Assembly (NCBI GenBank): GCA_019423755.1
Contig: JAHZAU010000015.1
Span: 2,801 to 21,145 of the forward strand
Source: Oscillospiraceae bacterium
GTDB taxonomy: Bacteria; Bacillota; Clostridia; Oscillospirales; Ruminococcaceae
Direction: 5' to 3'
Length of the DNA: 18,345 nt
Shown here one piece after another: positions 1 through 7,079 of the stretch. The notes beneath the pieces are model-generated. The model was not told where the DNA came from, searched no databases, and worked only from the letters and a program-made list of their open reading frames with translations. The position numbers and the translations under genes were made by a program. The stretch's first letter is position 1, and every line of letters starts with the position of its first letter.

Positions 1-52
1 CTGTGACCCTCTGCTTGTAAGGCAGATGCTCTCCCAGCTGAGCTAAGCTCCC
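1..52 (-). tRNA. tRNA-Val (anticodon TAC), 3' end cut off by the window edge
   Basis: Read on the minus strand, the sequence starts with a 7-base acceptor strand GGGAGCT, then TA, a D-arm with GCTC and GAGC, and an anticodon stem TCTGC/GCAGA closing the loop CTTACAA. The central triplet TAC reads valine codons. The variable region begins with GGGTCACAG at the window edge; the T-arm and 3' acceptor strand lie outside, so this is a partial gene because of the window and not a broken one. A perfect promoter lies just upstream. Further tRNA genes may follow beyond the edge, but this cannot be seen. Confidence 0.93.
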
Positions 53-108
53 ACGTTTTTTCTCTGAGTGATGTTCGTTTTTCGTTTCATCTCTCAGCGA
101 CGAGATTT

Positions 109-137
109 ATTATACTATACGATATCCGATTTGTCAA
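109..137 (-). promoter_or_regulatory. Consensus sigma-70/sigma-A promoter of the tRNA-Val gene
   Basis: On the minus strand TTGACA (132-137) and TATAAT (109-114) are separated by exactly 17 bases. Both hexamers match consensus at all six positions. This is the strongest promoter in the window, as expected for a stable RNA. A-rich and T-rich tracts lie directly upstream (about 138-175), which could act as an UP-like element; that role is inference. Transcription would start near 101, leaving a leader of about 50 bases before the tRNA. Confidence 0.92.
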
Positions 138-180
138 CACTTTTTTTGAAGTTTTTTTAAAAAGATATTTCCAGCAAAAA

Positions 181-219
181 ACGGCGTCCCCAAGCGGTTT
201 TTCCACCCCGGGACGCCGT
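181..219 (-). terminator. Intrinsic terminator of hslO
   Basis: A 10-bp perfect stem, ACGGCGTCCC (181-190) with GGGACGCCGT (210-219), is followed on the minus strand by an uninterrupted run of T. It lies 27 bases beyond the hslO stop codon and before the tRNA promoter, so it separates the two transcription units. Confidence 0.9.
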
Positions 220-245
220 GCGCTCATTCTTTTTGCAAAACTTTT

Positions 246-1127
246 TTATTTGGAAAGGCCCTTGATGAGTCCCTGCAGGTCGTGCTTCGTAAAGACATAT
301 TTCTTGTCGCAGAACTGGCAGCCGACCTCGATGGGCTGCTCCTCGGCGACCATGCTCTCCAGCTCCTGGCGGCCCAGGCTGATAAGGGCGCGCTCTACCC
401 TTGCGCGGCTGCAGTCGCAGACATAGCCCATCTCGTACTCGTCGATGACGTTGGGGTCAAAGCCGTCCAGCGCCGCAAAGGCGATCTGCTGCGGGGTCAT
501 TCCCTGATGGATCATGGTGGACACCGGCGGAAGCTTGGCGATATTCTGCTCCACCCGGGAGATGGTCTCCTCCGAGGCGCCAGGCAGCAGCTGCAGCAGG
601 TAGCCGCCGGCAGAAGCCACGCTCAGGTCGGGATTCACCAGAACACCCAGCCCGCAGACGGTGGGGATCTGCTCACTGACGGCGTAGTAGCTGGTTACAT
701 CCTCGGCGATCTCGCCGGAAACCAGCGGCACCTGGCCCACGTAAGGCTCCTTGAGGCCCAGGTCCTTGATGACGTACAGGAAACCGTCATGGCCCACTGC
801 ACCGCCCACGTCCAGCTTGCCCATGGGGTTGAGCGGCAGCTCGACCACCGGATGGGTGACGGTGCCCTTGACGTTGCCGGTGCCGTCTCCGACGGCCAGC
901 AGCGCCCCGGCGGGGCCGTTGCCCTCCACCCGCAGGGTCACCGAGTCCTTGGTGCTTTTGAGCATGGTACCCATCATCGAAGCCGCAGTCAGCAGGCGGC
1001 CCTCCGCCGCAGTGATGACCGCGGAGGTCTTGTGGATCTGCTCCATCTTTGCCACAGCGTCGGTGGAATCCACCGCGCAGCACATGACCTCTCCGCTCTG
1101 GGAGATGGTACGAATGATCTTACCCAT
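246..1127 (-). CDS. hslO: Hsp33 redox-regulated holdase chaperone
   Basis: The 293-residue product has the usual length and layout of Hsp33. This cytosolic chaperone is activated by oxidation and binds unfolding proteins during oxidative and heat stress without using ATP. The zinc-binding redox switch is at the C-terminus: CDC at residues 237-239 and CQFC at 270-273, the four cysteines expected. In the family, oxidation releases zinc, forms disulfides and exposes the binding surface. Other family marks include the segment PVSTMIHQGMTPQQI near residues 201-215. The ATG is well supported by AAGGAGG six bases upstream. It is the last gene before a strong terminator. A GC-rich hairpin separates it from the upstream methyltransferase gene, so it may be transcribed partly on its own, although no clear promoter is visible in the 105-base gap. 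Confidence 0.97.
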   Translation of the reverse strand: MGKIIRTISQSGEVMCCAVDSTDAVAKMEQIHKTSAVITAAEGRLLTAASMMGTMLKSTKDSVTLRVEGNGPAGALLAVGDGTGNVKGTVTHPVVELPLNPMGKLDVGGAVGHDGFLYVIKDLGLKEPYVGQVPLVSGEIAEDVTSYYAVSEQIPTVCGLGVLVNPDLSVASAGGYLLQLLPGASEETISRVEQNIAKLPPVSTMIHQGMTPQQIAFAALDGFDPNVIDEYEMGYVCDCSRARVERALISLGRQELESMVAEEQPIEVGCQFCDKKYVFTKHDLQGLIKGLSK

Positions 1128-1193
1128 GGTTTTCCTCCTTGTTGGGTCTCCGGGACAGCGCCCGGGGAAGGATTTTCCCCTTCCAGCAAAACG

Positions 1194-1218
1194 GCAGGAA
1201 GGGCGCGGCCCCTCCTGC
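1194..1218 (-). terminator. GC-rich hairpin between the methyltransferase gene and hslO, probable weak terminator
   Basis: On the minus strand an 11-bp stem (one G-T pair) with a CGC loop forms between GCAGGAGGGGC and GCCCTTCCTGC. It is followed by CGTTTTGC, so there are four T in the tail. The position, 15 bases after the methyltransferase stop, fits an intrinsic terminator, but the short T tract suggests partial read-through into hslO. Confidence 0.5.
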
Positions 1219-1232
1219 TGTGGTTTGGTGGT

Positions 1233-2009
1233 TTATCGGATCTTCCCGGTGGGGGAAGTTTTGCGCGCCACGCACACCCAGCGCTGGGTGTCGGCACGCG
1301 GCGGGTCGAAGCTGTCCTCATGGTAGCAGGCTTCCAGCGCCATGCCGCACCGTTCCAGCATCCCCTGCAGCTCCTCCAGGGGATAGGCCCGCTCACAGAA
1401 GCTTTCGCTACTGCGGCGGTAGCAGCCCTCCTCGTCCTCCTCCTGCTCGAAGAAGTCCAGGCTGATCTCTACCGTGCGGTCCTCGGGGCGGTAGCTGTTC
1501 TGCCACACGCAGTACACCGAGTCGCAGTCGTAGACGAAGGTGTTGTTGCCAAGCACCGTTTCGTGCTTGTAGGGGGTGTTGACGTCAAAGGCGAACACCC
1601 CGCCCTGTTCCATGAAAAGGCTCACCCGGCCGATAGCCTCTTCCAGGGCGGCCGGATCGGTGATGTGGTTGAGGCTGTCCAGAGCGCAGACCGCTGCGTG
1701 GATGGTCCCGTACAGGTCCAGCTCGGTCATGTCCTGGCAAAGGAAGAGTACGTCCTCCCTGCCCGCCTCCCAGCGCTTTTCCATGGCTTCGGAAAGCATC
1801 GCCGGCGAACCGTCCACCCCGATGACGTCGTACCCCAGCGCGGCCAGCTCGAGAGACAGGCTCCCGGTGCCGCAGGCCAGGTCCAGCAGGATGGCCCCCT
1901 CCCCCACGCCGTGGCGGCGCAGCAGGCGGTCGAAGTAGGCCGCCCGCTGGGGGTAGGAGATGTTGCCGGTCAGTTGGTCGTAAAAGCGTGCAAATGCCGA
2001 ATAGCTCAT
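1233..2009 (-). CDS. Class I SAM-dependent methyltransferase, substrate unknown
   Basis: The 258-residue protein has a Rossmann-type SAM-binding core. Motif I is LLDLACGTG at residues 41-49, followed by GYDVIGVDGSP (about 59-69), whose acidic residue would contact the SAM ribose. The stretch DLYGTIHAAVCALDSLNHI fits the following strand and motif of the fold. The product belongs to the broad small-molecule/protein methyltransferase superfamily (methyltransferase domain 25/11 type). The substrate cannot be read from sequence. The ATG overlaps the stop codon of the upstream yerC-like gene as ATGA, a four-base overlap that suggests translational coupling. The ribosome binding site (AAGGA) lies inside the upstream gene. 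Confidence 0.9.
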   Translation of the reverse strand: MSYSAFARFYDQLTGNISYPQRAAYFDRLLRRHGVGEGAILLDLACGTGSLSLELAALGYDVIGVDGSPAMLSEAMEKRWEAGREDVLFLCQDMTELDLYGTIHAAVCALDSLNHITDPAALEEAIGRVSLFMEQGGVFAFDVNTPYKHETVLGNNTFVYDCDSVYCVWQNSYRPEDRTVEISLDFFEQEEDEEGCYRRSSESFCERAYPLEELQGMLERCGMALEACYHEDSFDPPRADTQRWVCVARKTSPTGKIR

Positions 2010-2305
2010 TGCTGCTGTTCCTTCTCCAGCCGTTCAAAGACGATGCGGTAGCCGTCGCTGCCGTAGTTGAGGGAGCGGTTCACCCGGCTGATGGTGGCTG
2101 TGCTGGCTCCCGTTTCGGAAACGATATCGCTGTACACCCGGTGGTCGTCCAGCATCTTGGCCACCAGCAGACGCTGGGAAAGGGCCTTGAGCTCCGGCAC
2201 GGTGCACAGATCTTCAAAGAATCGATAACATTCGTCCACCGTTTCCAGCTTCAAAATCGCCTGAAACAGGAACTCGACGTTCAATTCCTTCAGTTTTGAG
2301 TTCAT
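2006..2305 (-). CDS. YerC/YecD-type TrpR-superfamily DNA-binding protein
   Basis: This 99-residue protein matches the YerC/YecD family of small TrpR-like regulators found across Firmicutes. The helix-turn-helix covers about residues 56-78, with the recognition part GASTATISRVNRSL followed by the characteristic YGSDGYR. The family is all-helical and resembles the tryptophan repressor, but its ligand and targets are not settled, so a role in tryptophan control should not be assumed. The ATG has GGGAGGAG five bases upstream. The gene has its own promoter candidate and overlaps the methyltransferase gene by four bases, making a two-gene unit. Autoregulation at that promoter is possible but is inference. 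Confidence 0.9.
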   Translation of the reverse strand: MNSKLKELNVEFLFQAILKLETVDECYRFFEDLCTVPELKALSQRLLVAKMLDDHRVYSDIVSETGASTATISRVNRSLNYGSDGYRIVFERLEKEQQQ

Positions 2306-2336
2306 ATGTACTCCTCCCGCGCATTGATTCCCTATT

Positions 2337-2365
2337 ATTTTAGCATTTTAGTCCGTCAAAGTAAA
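2337..2365 (-). promoter_or_regulatory. Promoter candidate for the yerC-like gene
   Basis: On the minus strand TTTACT (2360-2365) and TAAAAT (2337-2342) are 17 bases apart, matching consensus at 4/6 and 5/6. An alternative TTGACG overlaps the spacer. The remaining gap between this site and lysA (2366-2473) shows no clear T-tailed terminator, only a tandem 10-base duplication and a weak CAAAGC/GCTTTG inverted repeat. Confidence 0.55.
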
Positions 2366-2473
2366 GGACTGTGGAGGATTTTGCCTCAAAGCACGCAAAA
2401 ATTGGAGCTTTGCCAGAAAAAGCCCGTGATTTTCCGTGATTTTTCTTGCAGGGTTGGGCAGAACCAGCCAGGC

Positions 2474-3775
2474 TTACAGGTCGCAGGATACCAGGTCCTC
2501 CCAGGTTTCCCTGCGGACTGCCAGCCGAGGCTGTCCGTCTTTGACGAACACCACCGCCGGGCGCGGGATGCGGTTGTAGTTGGATGCCATAGAGTAGTTG
2601 TAGGCTCCGGTGGAAAGCACCGCCACCAGGTCGCCGCTTTGGATGGGCTGGATGGGCATATCTTCGCCCAGCAGGTCGCCGCTTTCGCAGCATTTGCCCG
2701 CCAGGGTCACCCGCATGGTGCGGGGCTCGTTTGCCTTCTCGATGGCCACCGCGTCGTAGCGGGACTGGTAAAGGGCATAGCGGGGGTTGTCGGTCATGCC
2801 GCCGTCCACCGCCGCGTAGGTGCGCACGCCGGGGATCTCCTTGACGGCGCCCACGGTGTAAAGGGTGATGCCGGAGGCCCCCACGATGGAACGTCCCGGC
2901 TCCATGGTGATAAACGGCTCGGGGAAGTCCAGTTCCGCGCACACACGGCGGATGACCCCGGCCACCAGCTCCATGTACTGCCCGTAGGGCACCGGCTGGT
3001 CCTCGGCGGTGTAGCGGATGCCAAAGCCACCGCCCAGATCCAGCTCCCGGATAACGTGCCCGGTCTCCCGGCGCACCTGGTCCATGAAGCGCAGCATCTT
3101 CTCGGCAGCCAGCTCAAAGGGCGCCACGTCGAAGATCTGGGAGCCGATGTGGCAGTGGACCCCTTCCAGGTGGATGCCCGGCAGGCCCAGGGCCTCTTTG
3201 ACGATCTCCATGGCTTCGCCGGTCTCCAGCGCCACGCCGAACTTGCTGTCGATCTGGCCGGTCTGGATGAACTCGTGGGTATGGGCCTCCACGCCGGGCT
3301 TGATGCGGAAGAGGATGTAGGCGGTCTTGCTCATCTCGGCGGCAAAGCGGCTCAGGCGGTGCAGCTCCCAGCGGTTGTCCACCGCGAAGCGTCCCACGCC
3401 CTTTTCCAGGGCCAGGCGCAGCTCCTCGTCGGTCTTGTTGTTGCCGTGGAAGCAGATCTCCCCGGCGGGGAAGCCCGCCTGCAGGGCGGTGTACAGCTCG
3501 CCGGCGCTGACCACGTCCAGGCCCATGCCTTCCTCAGCCATAATGCGGCAGATGGCCTTGCAGCAGAAGGCCTTGCTGGCGTAGAAGATCTGGCCGCGGC
3601 CGTGGTAGTTTTTCTCGATGGACTGCTTGTAGCTGCGGCAGGCGGCGCGGATGCCGTCCTCGTCCATGACGTAGAGGGGGGTACCGTAGGTGCGGGCCAG
3701 CTCTACGGTGTCGGCCCCGTTAAACAGCAGGTGCCCCTGGGGGCCCACCTGCAGGGCGGAAGTTTGTTCCAGCAT
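2474..3775 (-). CDS. lysA: Diaminopimelate decarboxylase
   Basis: The enzyme decarboxylates meso-diaminopimelate to L-lysine, the last step of lysine synthesis, using pyridoxal phosphate. The 433 residues match the family length. Visible marks of the fold-III decarboxylases are the PLP lysine K68 in YASKAF, HCHIGSQI (207-214), the phosphate-binding glycines LDLGGGFGIRY (245-255), EPGRS (292-296), the catalytic cysteine in CESGD (C363) and the C-terminal GAYNYSMAS (about 390-398). The ATG has AAAGGGG upstream and lies 16 bases after the engB stop, so the gene is likely the last cistron of the lon-engB-lysA run. No lysine riboswitch lies directly upstream, as would be expected if the gene had its own lysine-controlled transcript. 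Confidence 0.97.
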   Translation of the reverse strand: MLEQTSALQVGPQGHLLFNGADTVELARTYGTPLYVMDEDGIRAACRSYKQSIEKNYHGRGQIFYASKAFCCKAICRIMAEEGMGLDVVSAGELYTALQAGFPAGEICFHGNNKTDEELRLALEKGVGRFAVDNRWELHRLSRFAAEMSKTAYILFRIKPGVEAHTHEFIQTGQIDSKFGVALETGEAMEIVKEALGLPGIHLEGVHCHIGSQIFDVAPFELAAEKMLRFMDQVRRETGHVIRELDLGGGFGIRYTAEDQPVPYGQYMELVAGVIRRVCAELDFPEPFITMEPGRSIVGASGITLYTVGAVKEIPGVRTYAAVDGGMTDNPRYALYQSRYDAVAIEKANEPRTMRVTLAGKCCESGDLLGEDMPIQPIQSGDLVAVLSTGAYNYSMASNYNRIPRPAVVFVKDGQPRLAVRRETWEDLVSCDL

Positions 3776-3791
3776 AAGTTTTCCCCTTTCG

Positions 3792-4400
3792 TTATTCTTC
3801 GCCTTCGGCGGCGCGGTCCTCGGCGGAGATCTCCTCGATGATCTCGCGCACCTGGTCCACCCCTTCCCCGGTCTGGGCGGAGAAGGGGATCATGCGGATC
3901 TGGTCGGCGCAGGGGACCTCCTGCTGCAGGGCAGCCAGGCGGCGCTCCCGCTCGGTCTTTTTGAGCTTGTCCGCCTTGGTCAGCACGATGACGAAGGGGA
4001 ACTGGTTTTCGATAAGAAAGTCGATCATCTGCAGGTCGTCCTTGGTGGGCGAATGGCGCATATCCACCAGCTGGAACACCAGCCCCAGGTTGCGGCTGCC
4101 GTCGAAGTAGGTCTCGATGAGGGAGCCCCACTTCTCCTTGCTGCCCTTGGAGACCTTGGCGTAGCCGTAGCCCGGCAGGTCGGCAAAGCGCAGGTTTTCC
4201 AGGCGGAAGAAGTTGATGGTCGCGGTCTTGCCCGGCACAGCGCTGACCCGGGCCAGCTGCTTGCGGTTGAAGATCTTGTTGATGAGGGTGGATTTGCCCA
4301 CGTTGGAGCGCCCGGCAAAGGCGATCTCGGTGAGGGTGGACTCCGGCAGCTGGTCGGGGCGGCCGAAGGATGTTTCAAAGGTTACCAGGTTGTAGTTCAA
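3792..4400 (-). CDS. engB: Ribosome biogenesis GTPase YihA/YsxC/EngB
   Basis: This 202-residue GTPase helps late assembly of the 50S ribosomal subunit. G motifs are in standard order: G1 GRSNVGKS (30-37), a G2 threonine in PGKTATINFF (about 57-66), G3 DLPGYG (74-79) and G4 TKAD (141-144). The G5 part is the FSAQTGEG stretch near the end. The start is TTG, not ATG: AGGAGG lies eight bases upstream of it, and no in-frame ATG precedes the conserved N-terminal segment. It follows lon by 26 bases and precedes lysA by 16 bases. Placement directly after lon is common in bacteria, which supports the call. Confidence 0.97.
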   Translation of the reverse strand: MNYNLVTFETSFGRPDQLPESTLTEIAFAGRSNVGKSTLINKIFNRKQLARVSAVPGKTATINFFRLENLRFADLPGYGYAKVSKGSKEKWGSLIETYFDGSRNLGLVFQLVDMRHSPTKDDLQMIDFLIENQFPFVIVLTKADKLKKTERERRLAALQQEVPCADQIRMIPFSAQTGEGVDQVREIIEEISAEDRAAEGEE

Positions 4401-4426
4401 GATGGTTGCCTCCTGTTCTGCCCGGC

Positions 4427-6886
4427 CTACTGGACCAGGCTGGCGTTGGGCAGTTCTTCCTTACCATCGGTAGGACCGGCGATGGAGCCAGCGGGCGCAG
4501 CGGGCAGCGGCTGGGACGCGGTATCCTCCATGGCTGCCTGGGCCGGAGCGGGGGCCAGCGCCTCCCGCAGCACCTGGCCCACCTCCTTGGCGGTGACAAA
4601 GCGCACGTGCTCCTTGACGATGGGCTCCACGTCGTACAGGTCGGGCTCGTTGTCCCGGGGGATGATGACGGTGGTCATGCCGTTGCGGTAGGCCGCCATG
4701 GTCTTTTCCCGCAGGCCGCCGATGGGCAGCACCCGGCCCCGCAGGGTGACCTCGCCGGTCATAGCCACGTCGTGGCGCACCGGGATGCCGCTGAGGGCGG
4801 AGATGAGCGCGGTGGTGATGGTAACACCGGCGGAGGGGCCGTCCTTGGGTACGGCGCCTTCGGGGAAGTGGATGTGGATATCCTTGGTCTTATAGAAGTC
4901 CTTGTCGATGCCGTACTGCTGGCAGACGCTGCGCACATAGGTAACCGCAGCCCGGGCGGATTCCTTCATCACGTCGCCCAGAGAGCCGGTCAGCTCGATC
5001 TTGCCGCTGCCTTCCACCACGGCTACCTCCGCTTGGAGGATCTCGCCGCCGACAGCGGTCCATGCAAGGCCGTTGACCACGCCGCACAGGTCCTCTTTGG
5101 GAAGGTTGTCGTCCTTGAACTTCTGCGGGCCGCGCATCTCCTCCAGCAGGGCCGGGGTGATGCGGCAGGTCTTCTTCTCGCCGGAGACGATCATCCGGGC
5201 CGCCTGGCGGCAGAGGGACGCGATCTCCCGCTCCAGGGTACGGACGCCGGCCTCCCGGGTATAGTGGTCGATGAGGCTGTACAGGGCCTCGTCGGTGAAT
5301 TTCAGGCGGCGGCCATCCAGCCCGTGGCGGTGGATCTGCTTGGGCACCAGGTGGCGCTTGGCGATCTGGAACTTCTCCTCCCGGGTGTAGCTGGAAAGCT
5401 CGATGACCTCCATACGGTCATAAAGCGGGCCGGGGATCTGGGAAGCGTCGTTGGCGGTAGCCAGGAAGAGCACGTGGCTCAGGTCGTAGGGCACCTCCAG
5501 GTAGTGGTCGCGGAAGGTGCTGTTCTGCTCGCCGTCCAGCACTTCCAGCAGCGCCGAGGAGGGGTCGCCTTTGTAGTCGCTGCCCAGCTTGTCGATCTCG
5601 TCCAGCAGCATCAGGGGGTTGGAGCTGCCGGCCTGCTTCATGGCGCTGAGGATGCGGCCGGGCATAGCGCCGATGTAGGTCTTGCGGTGGCCGCGGATGT
5701 CGGCCTCGTCCCGCACGCCGCCCAAAGACATGCGCACATAGTTGCGGCCCATGGCCTTGGCGATGGAGCGGGCGATGGAGGTCTTGCCCACGCCGGGCGG
5801 GCCCACCAGGCAGATGATCTGCCCTTTGATGTCCGGGGCCAGCTTGCGCACGGCGATGATCTCCAAAATACGGTCCTTGACTTTTTTGAGTCCGTAATGT
5901 TCCTTATCCAGCAGCGCCTGGGCGTGCTTCACGTCCAGCTTGTCCTGGGTGAAGGTGTTCCACGGCAGGGCAAACACCGTGTCCAGGTAGTTGCGCTGCA
6001 CCATGGCCTCCTGGCTGTTGGAGGGCATTTTCGCCAGCTTGTTGATGTCCTCCCGCAGCTTCTTTTCGGTCTCCTCGGGGAGCTTGAGTTCCGCAAGGCG
6101 GGCGCGGTATTTTTCGATCTCGCCCTCGTCGGTCTCCTCCTCGCCCAGCTCCACCTGAATGGCCTTGATCTGCTCGCGCAGGTAGTATTCCTTCTGGTTG
6201 CGGTCCATCTGCTCCTTGACCCGCTCGGAGATGGTGCGCTCGATCTGCAGCACCTCGTTTTCGTGTTTGAGCAGGCCGGCCAGACGTTCCAGGCGGTTCT
6301 GCAGCCCAGACTCTTCCAGCAGGGCCTGCTTGTCCTCGATGGAGAACGGCAGGTTCTGGGCCAGGTACTCGGCCAGGTAGGCCGGGTCCTCGGCGGTGAC
6401 GGCGTTGACGATCAGGTCACGGGGCATTTTGGGGGCGTAGTAGCAATACTCCTCAAACAGATCCTTCACCACTCGAACGGCGGCGTCGATGGCGGCCTCC
6501 TGGCCGTCGGGGACCTCCTCCATGGGGTATTCCTCACAGATGGCCTCGTAAAACGGGGTGTCGCTGATGACCTGGACGGTGCGGGCGCGGTAGGTGCCTT
6601 CCACCACCACCCGCAGCAGGTCGCCCTGGGCCTTGAGCACCTGTTTGACCCGGGCCACGACGCCCACAGGGTACAGGTCCTCCTCGCCGGGCTCCTCCAC
6701 CGTCATGTTCTTCTGCGCTGCCAGGTAGATCTTGCGGTCGGACTGCAGCGCGTGATTTAAGGCCAGGATGGATTTTTCCCGGGCCACATCGAAATGCAGC
6801 ACCATCTTGGGGAAGAGCACCAGCCCCCGGATGGCGATGACCGGCATGCGCGCCGGCTCAAATCTGCGGTTATTCGTTTGGTTCAT
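4427..6886 (-). CDS. lon: ATP-dependent endopeptidase La (Lon)
   Basis: This 819-residue cytosolic AAA+ protease degrades misfolded and regulatory proteins. It has an N-terminal substrate-binding domain (about residues 10-205), a coiled helical stretch (about 205-300), an ATPase with Walker A GPPGVGKT (362-369) and Walker B LLDEID (427-432), and a protease domain with catalytic Ser685 in KDGPSAG and Lys728. All key residues are present. The frame is open 45 codons further upstream, but the ATG at 6886 is chosen because AAGGAGG lies ten bases before it and the protein then begins just before the conserved PVIAIRGLVLFP; the longer form would also run into the -10 region of the promoter. The last 40 or so residues form an Ala/Pro-rich tail beyond the protease domain. 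Its own promoter overlaps an inverted repeat. Confidence 0.98.
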   Translation of the reverse strand: MNQTNNRRFEPARMPVIAIRGLVLFPKMVLHFDVAREKSILALNHALQSDRKIYLAAQKNMTVEEPGEEDLYPVGVVARVKQVLKAQGDLLRVVVEGTYRARTVQVISDTPFYEAICEEYPMEEVPDGQEAAIDAAVRVVKDLFEEYCYYAPKMPRDLIVNAVTAEDPAYLAEYLAQNLPFSIEDKQALLEESGLQNRLERLAGLLKHENEVLQIERTISERVKEQMDRNQKEYYLREQIKAIQVELGEEETDEGEIEKYRARLAELKLPEETEKKLREDINKLAKMPSNSQEAMVQRNYLDTVFALPWNTFTQDKLDVKHAQALLDKEHYGLKKVKDRILEIIAVRKLAPDIKGQIICLVGPPGVGKTSIARSIAKAMGRNYVRMSLGGVRDEADIRGHRKTYIGAMPGRILSAMKQAGSSNPLMLLDEIDKLGSDYKGDPSSALLEVLDGEQNSTFRDHYLEVPYDLSHVLFLATANDASQIPGPLYDRMEVIELSSYTREEKFQIAKRHLVPKQIHRHGLDGRRLKFTDEALYSLIDHYTREAGVRTLEREIASLCRQAARMIVSGEKKTCRITPALLEEMRGPQKFKDDNLPKEDLCGVVNGLAWTAVGGEILQAEVAVVEGSGKIELTGSLGDVMKESARAAVTYVRSVCQQYGIDKDFYKTKDIHIHFPEGAVPKDGPSAGVTITTALISALSGIPVRHDVAMTGEVTLRGRVLPIGGLREKTMAAYRNGMTTVIIPRDNEPDLYDVEPIVKEHVRFVTAKEVGQVLREALAPAPAQAAMEDTASQPLPAAPAGSIAGPTDGKEELPNASLVQ

Positions 6887-7009
6887 ATGTAGGGTACCTC
6901 CTTCTTGCCGCTCCCGGCCCAAAATAGGCGGGCGCGGTCGAGGGAATGTTGCAAAGCATGGGTCTTTCTGCCGAAAAAGGGCGTGGGTACGCGCTTTCCG
7001 TAGAATTTC

Positions 7010-7038
7010 ATTATAGTACAAAGGAACGTGGCTGTAAA
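7010..7038 (-). promoter_or_regulatory. Promoter of lon
   Basis: On the minus strand TTTACA (7033-7038) and TATAAT (7010-7015) are 17 bases apart, with 5/6 and 6/6 matches to the sigma-A consensus. Transcription would start near 7003, giving a leader of about 115 bases. The -35 box sits in the loop of an 11-bp inverted repeat and the spacer holds one of its arms. Confidence 0.85.
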
Positions 7039-7057
7039 GTTGCAGACACGTTCCTTT
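7020..7057 (-). repeat. Inverted repeat between clpX and lon: possible clpX terminator and/or operator of lon
   Basis: Perfect 11-base arms AAAGGAACGTG (7020-7030) and CACGTTCCTTT (7047-7057) enclose 16 bases. As RNA on the minus strand it would form a hairpin 22 bases after the clpX stop, but the tail is only TTTG, poor for a terminator. As DNA it brackets the lon -35 box, a good position for a repressor. It is neither CIRCE nor a CtsR heptad repeat. Confidence 0.6.
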
Positions 7058-7079
7058 TCCTGCTGTATTTGGTTTTTTC

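Noticed and set aside
282..2051. A 589-codon open frame on the plus strand over hslO and the methyltransferase gene
   Set aside because: It is antisense to two well-supported genes, has a low-complexity composition rich in Gly, Leu, His and Val typical of reversed GC-rich coding sequence, and matches no family.
2306..3841. A 511-codon plus-strand open frame over lysA
   Set aside because: Antisense shadow of lysA, which has all catalytic motifs; the plus-strand product is His/Gly/Ala/Val-rich without domains.
3776..4426. Lysine riboswitch for lysA
   Set aside because: Only 16 bases separate lysA from engB, with no space for an L box, and nothing like one was seen in the nearby gaps.
4370..6760. 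A 796-codon plus-strand open frame over lon
   Set aside because: Long antisense frames arise from codon bias in GC-rich genes. Lon is complete on the other strand and this frame has no recognisable domain or ribosome binding site.
6887..7021. N-terminal extension of Lon by 45 codons
   Set aside because: It would begin within the promoter -10 region, its residues are not Lon-like, and a strong ribosome binding site stands before the internal ATG.
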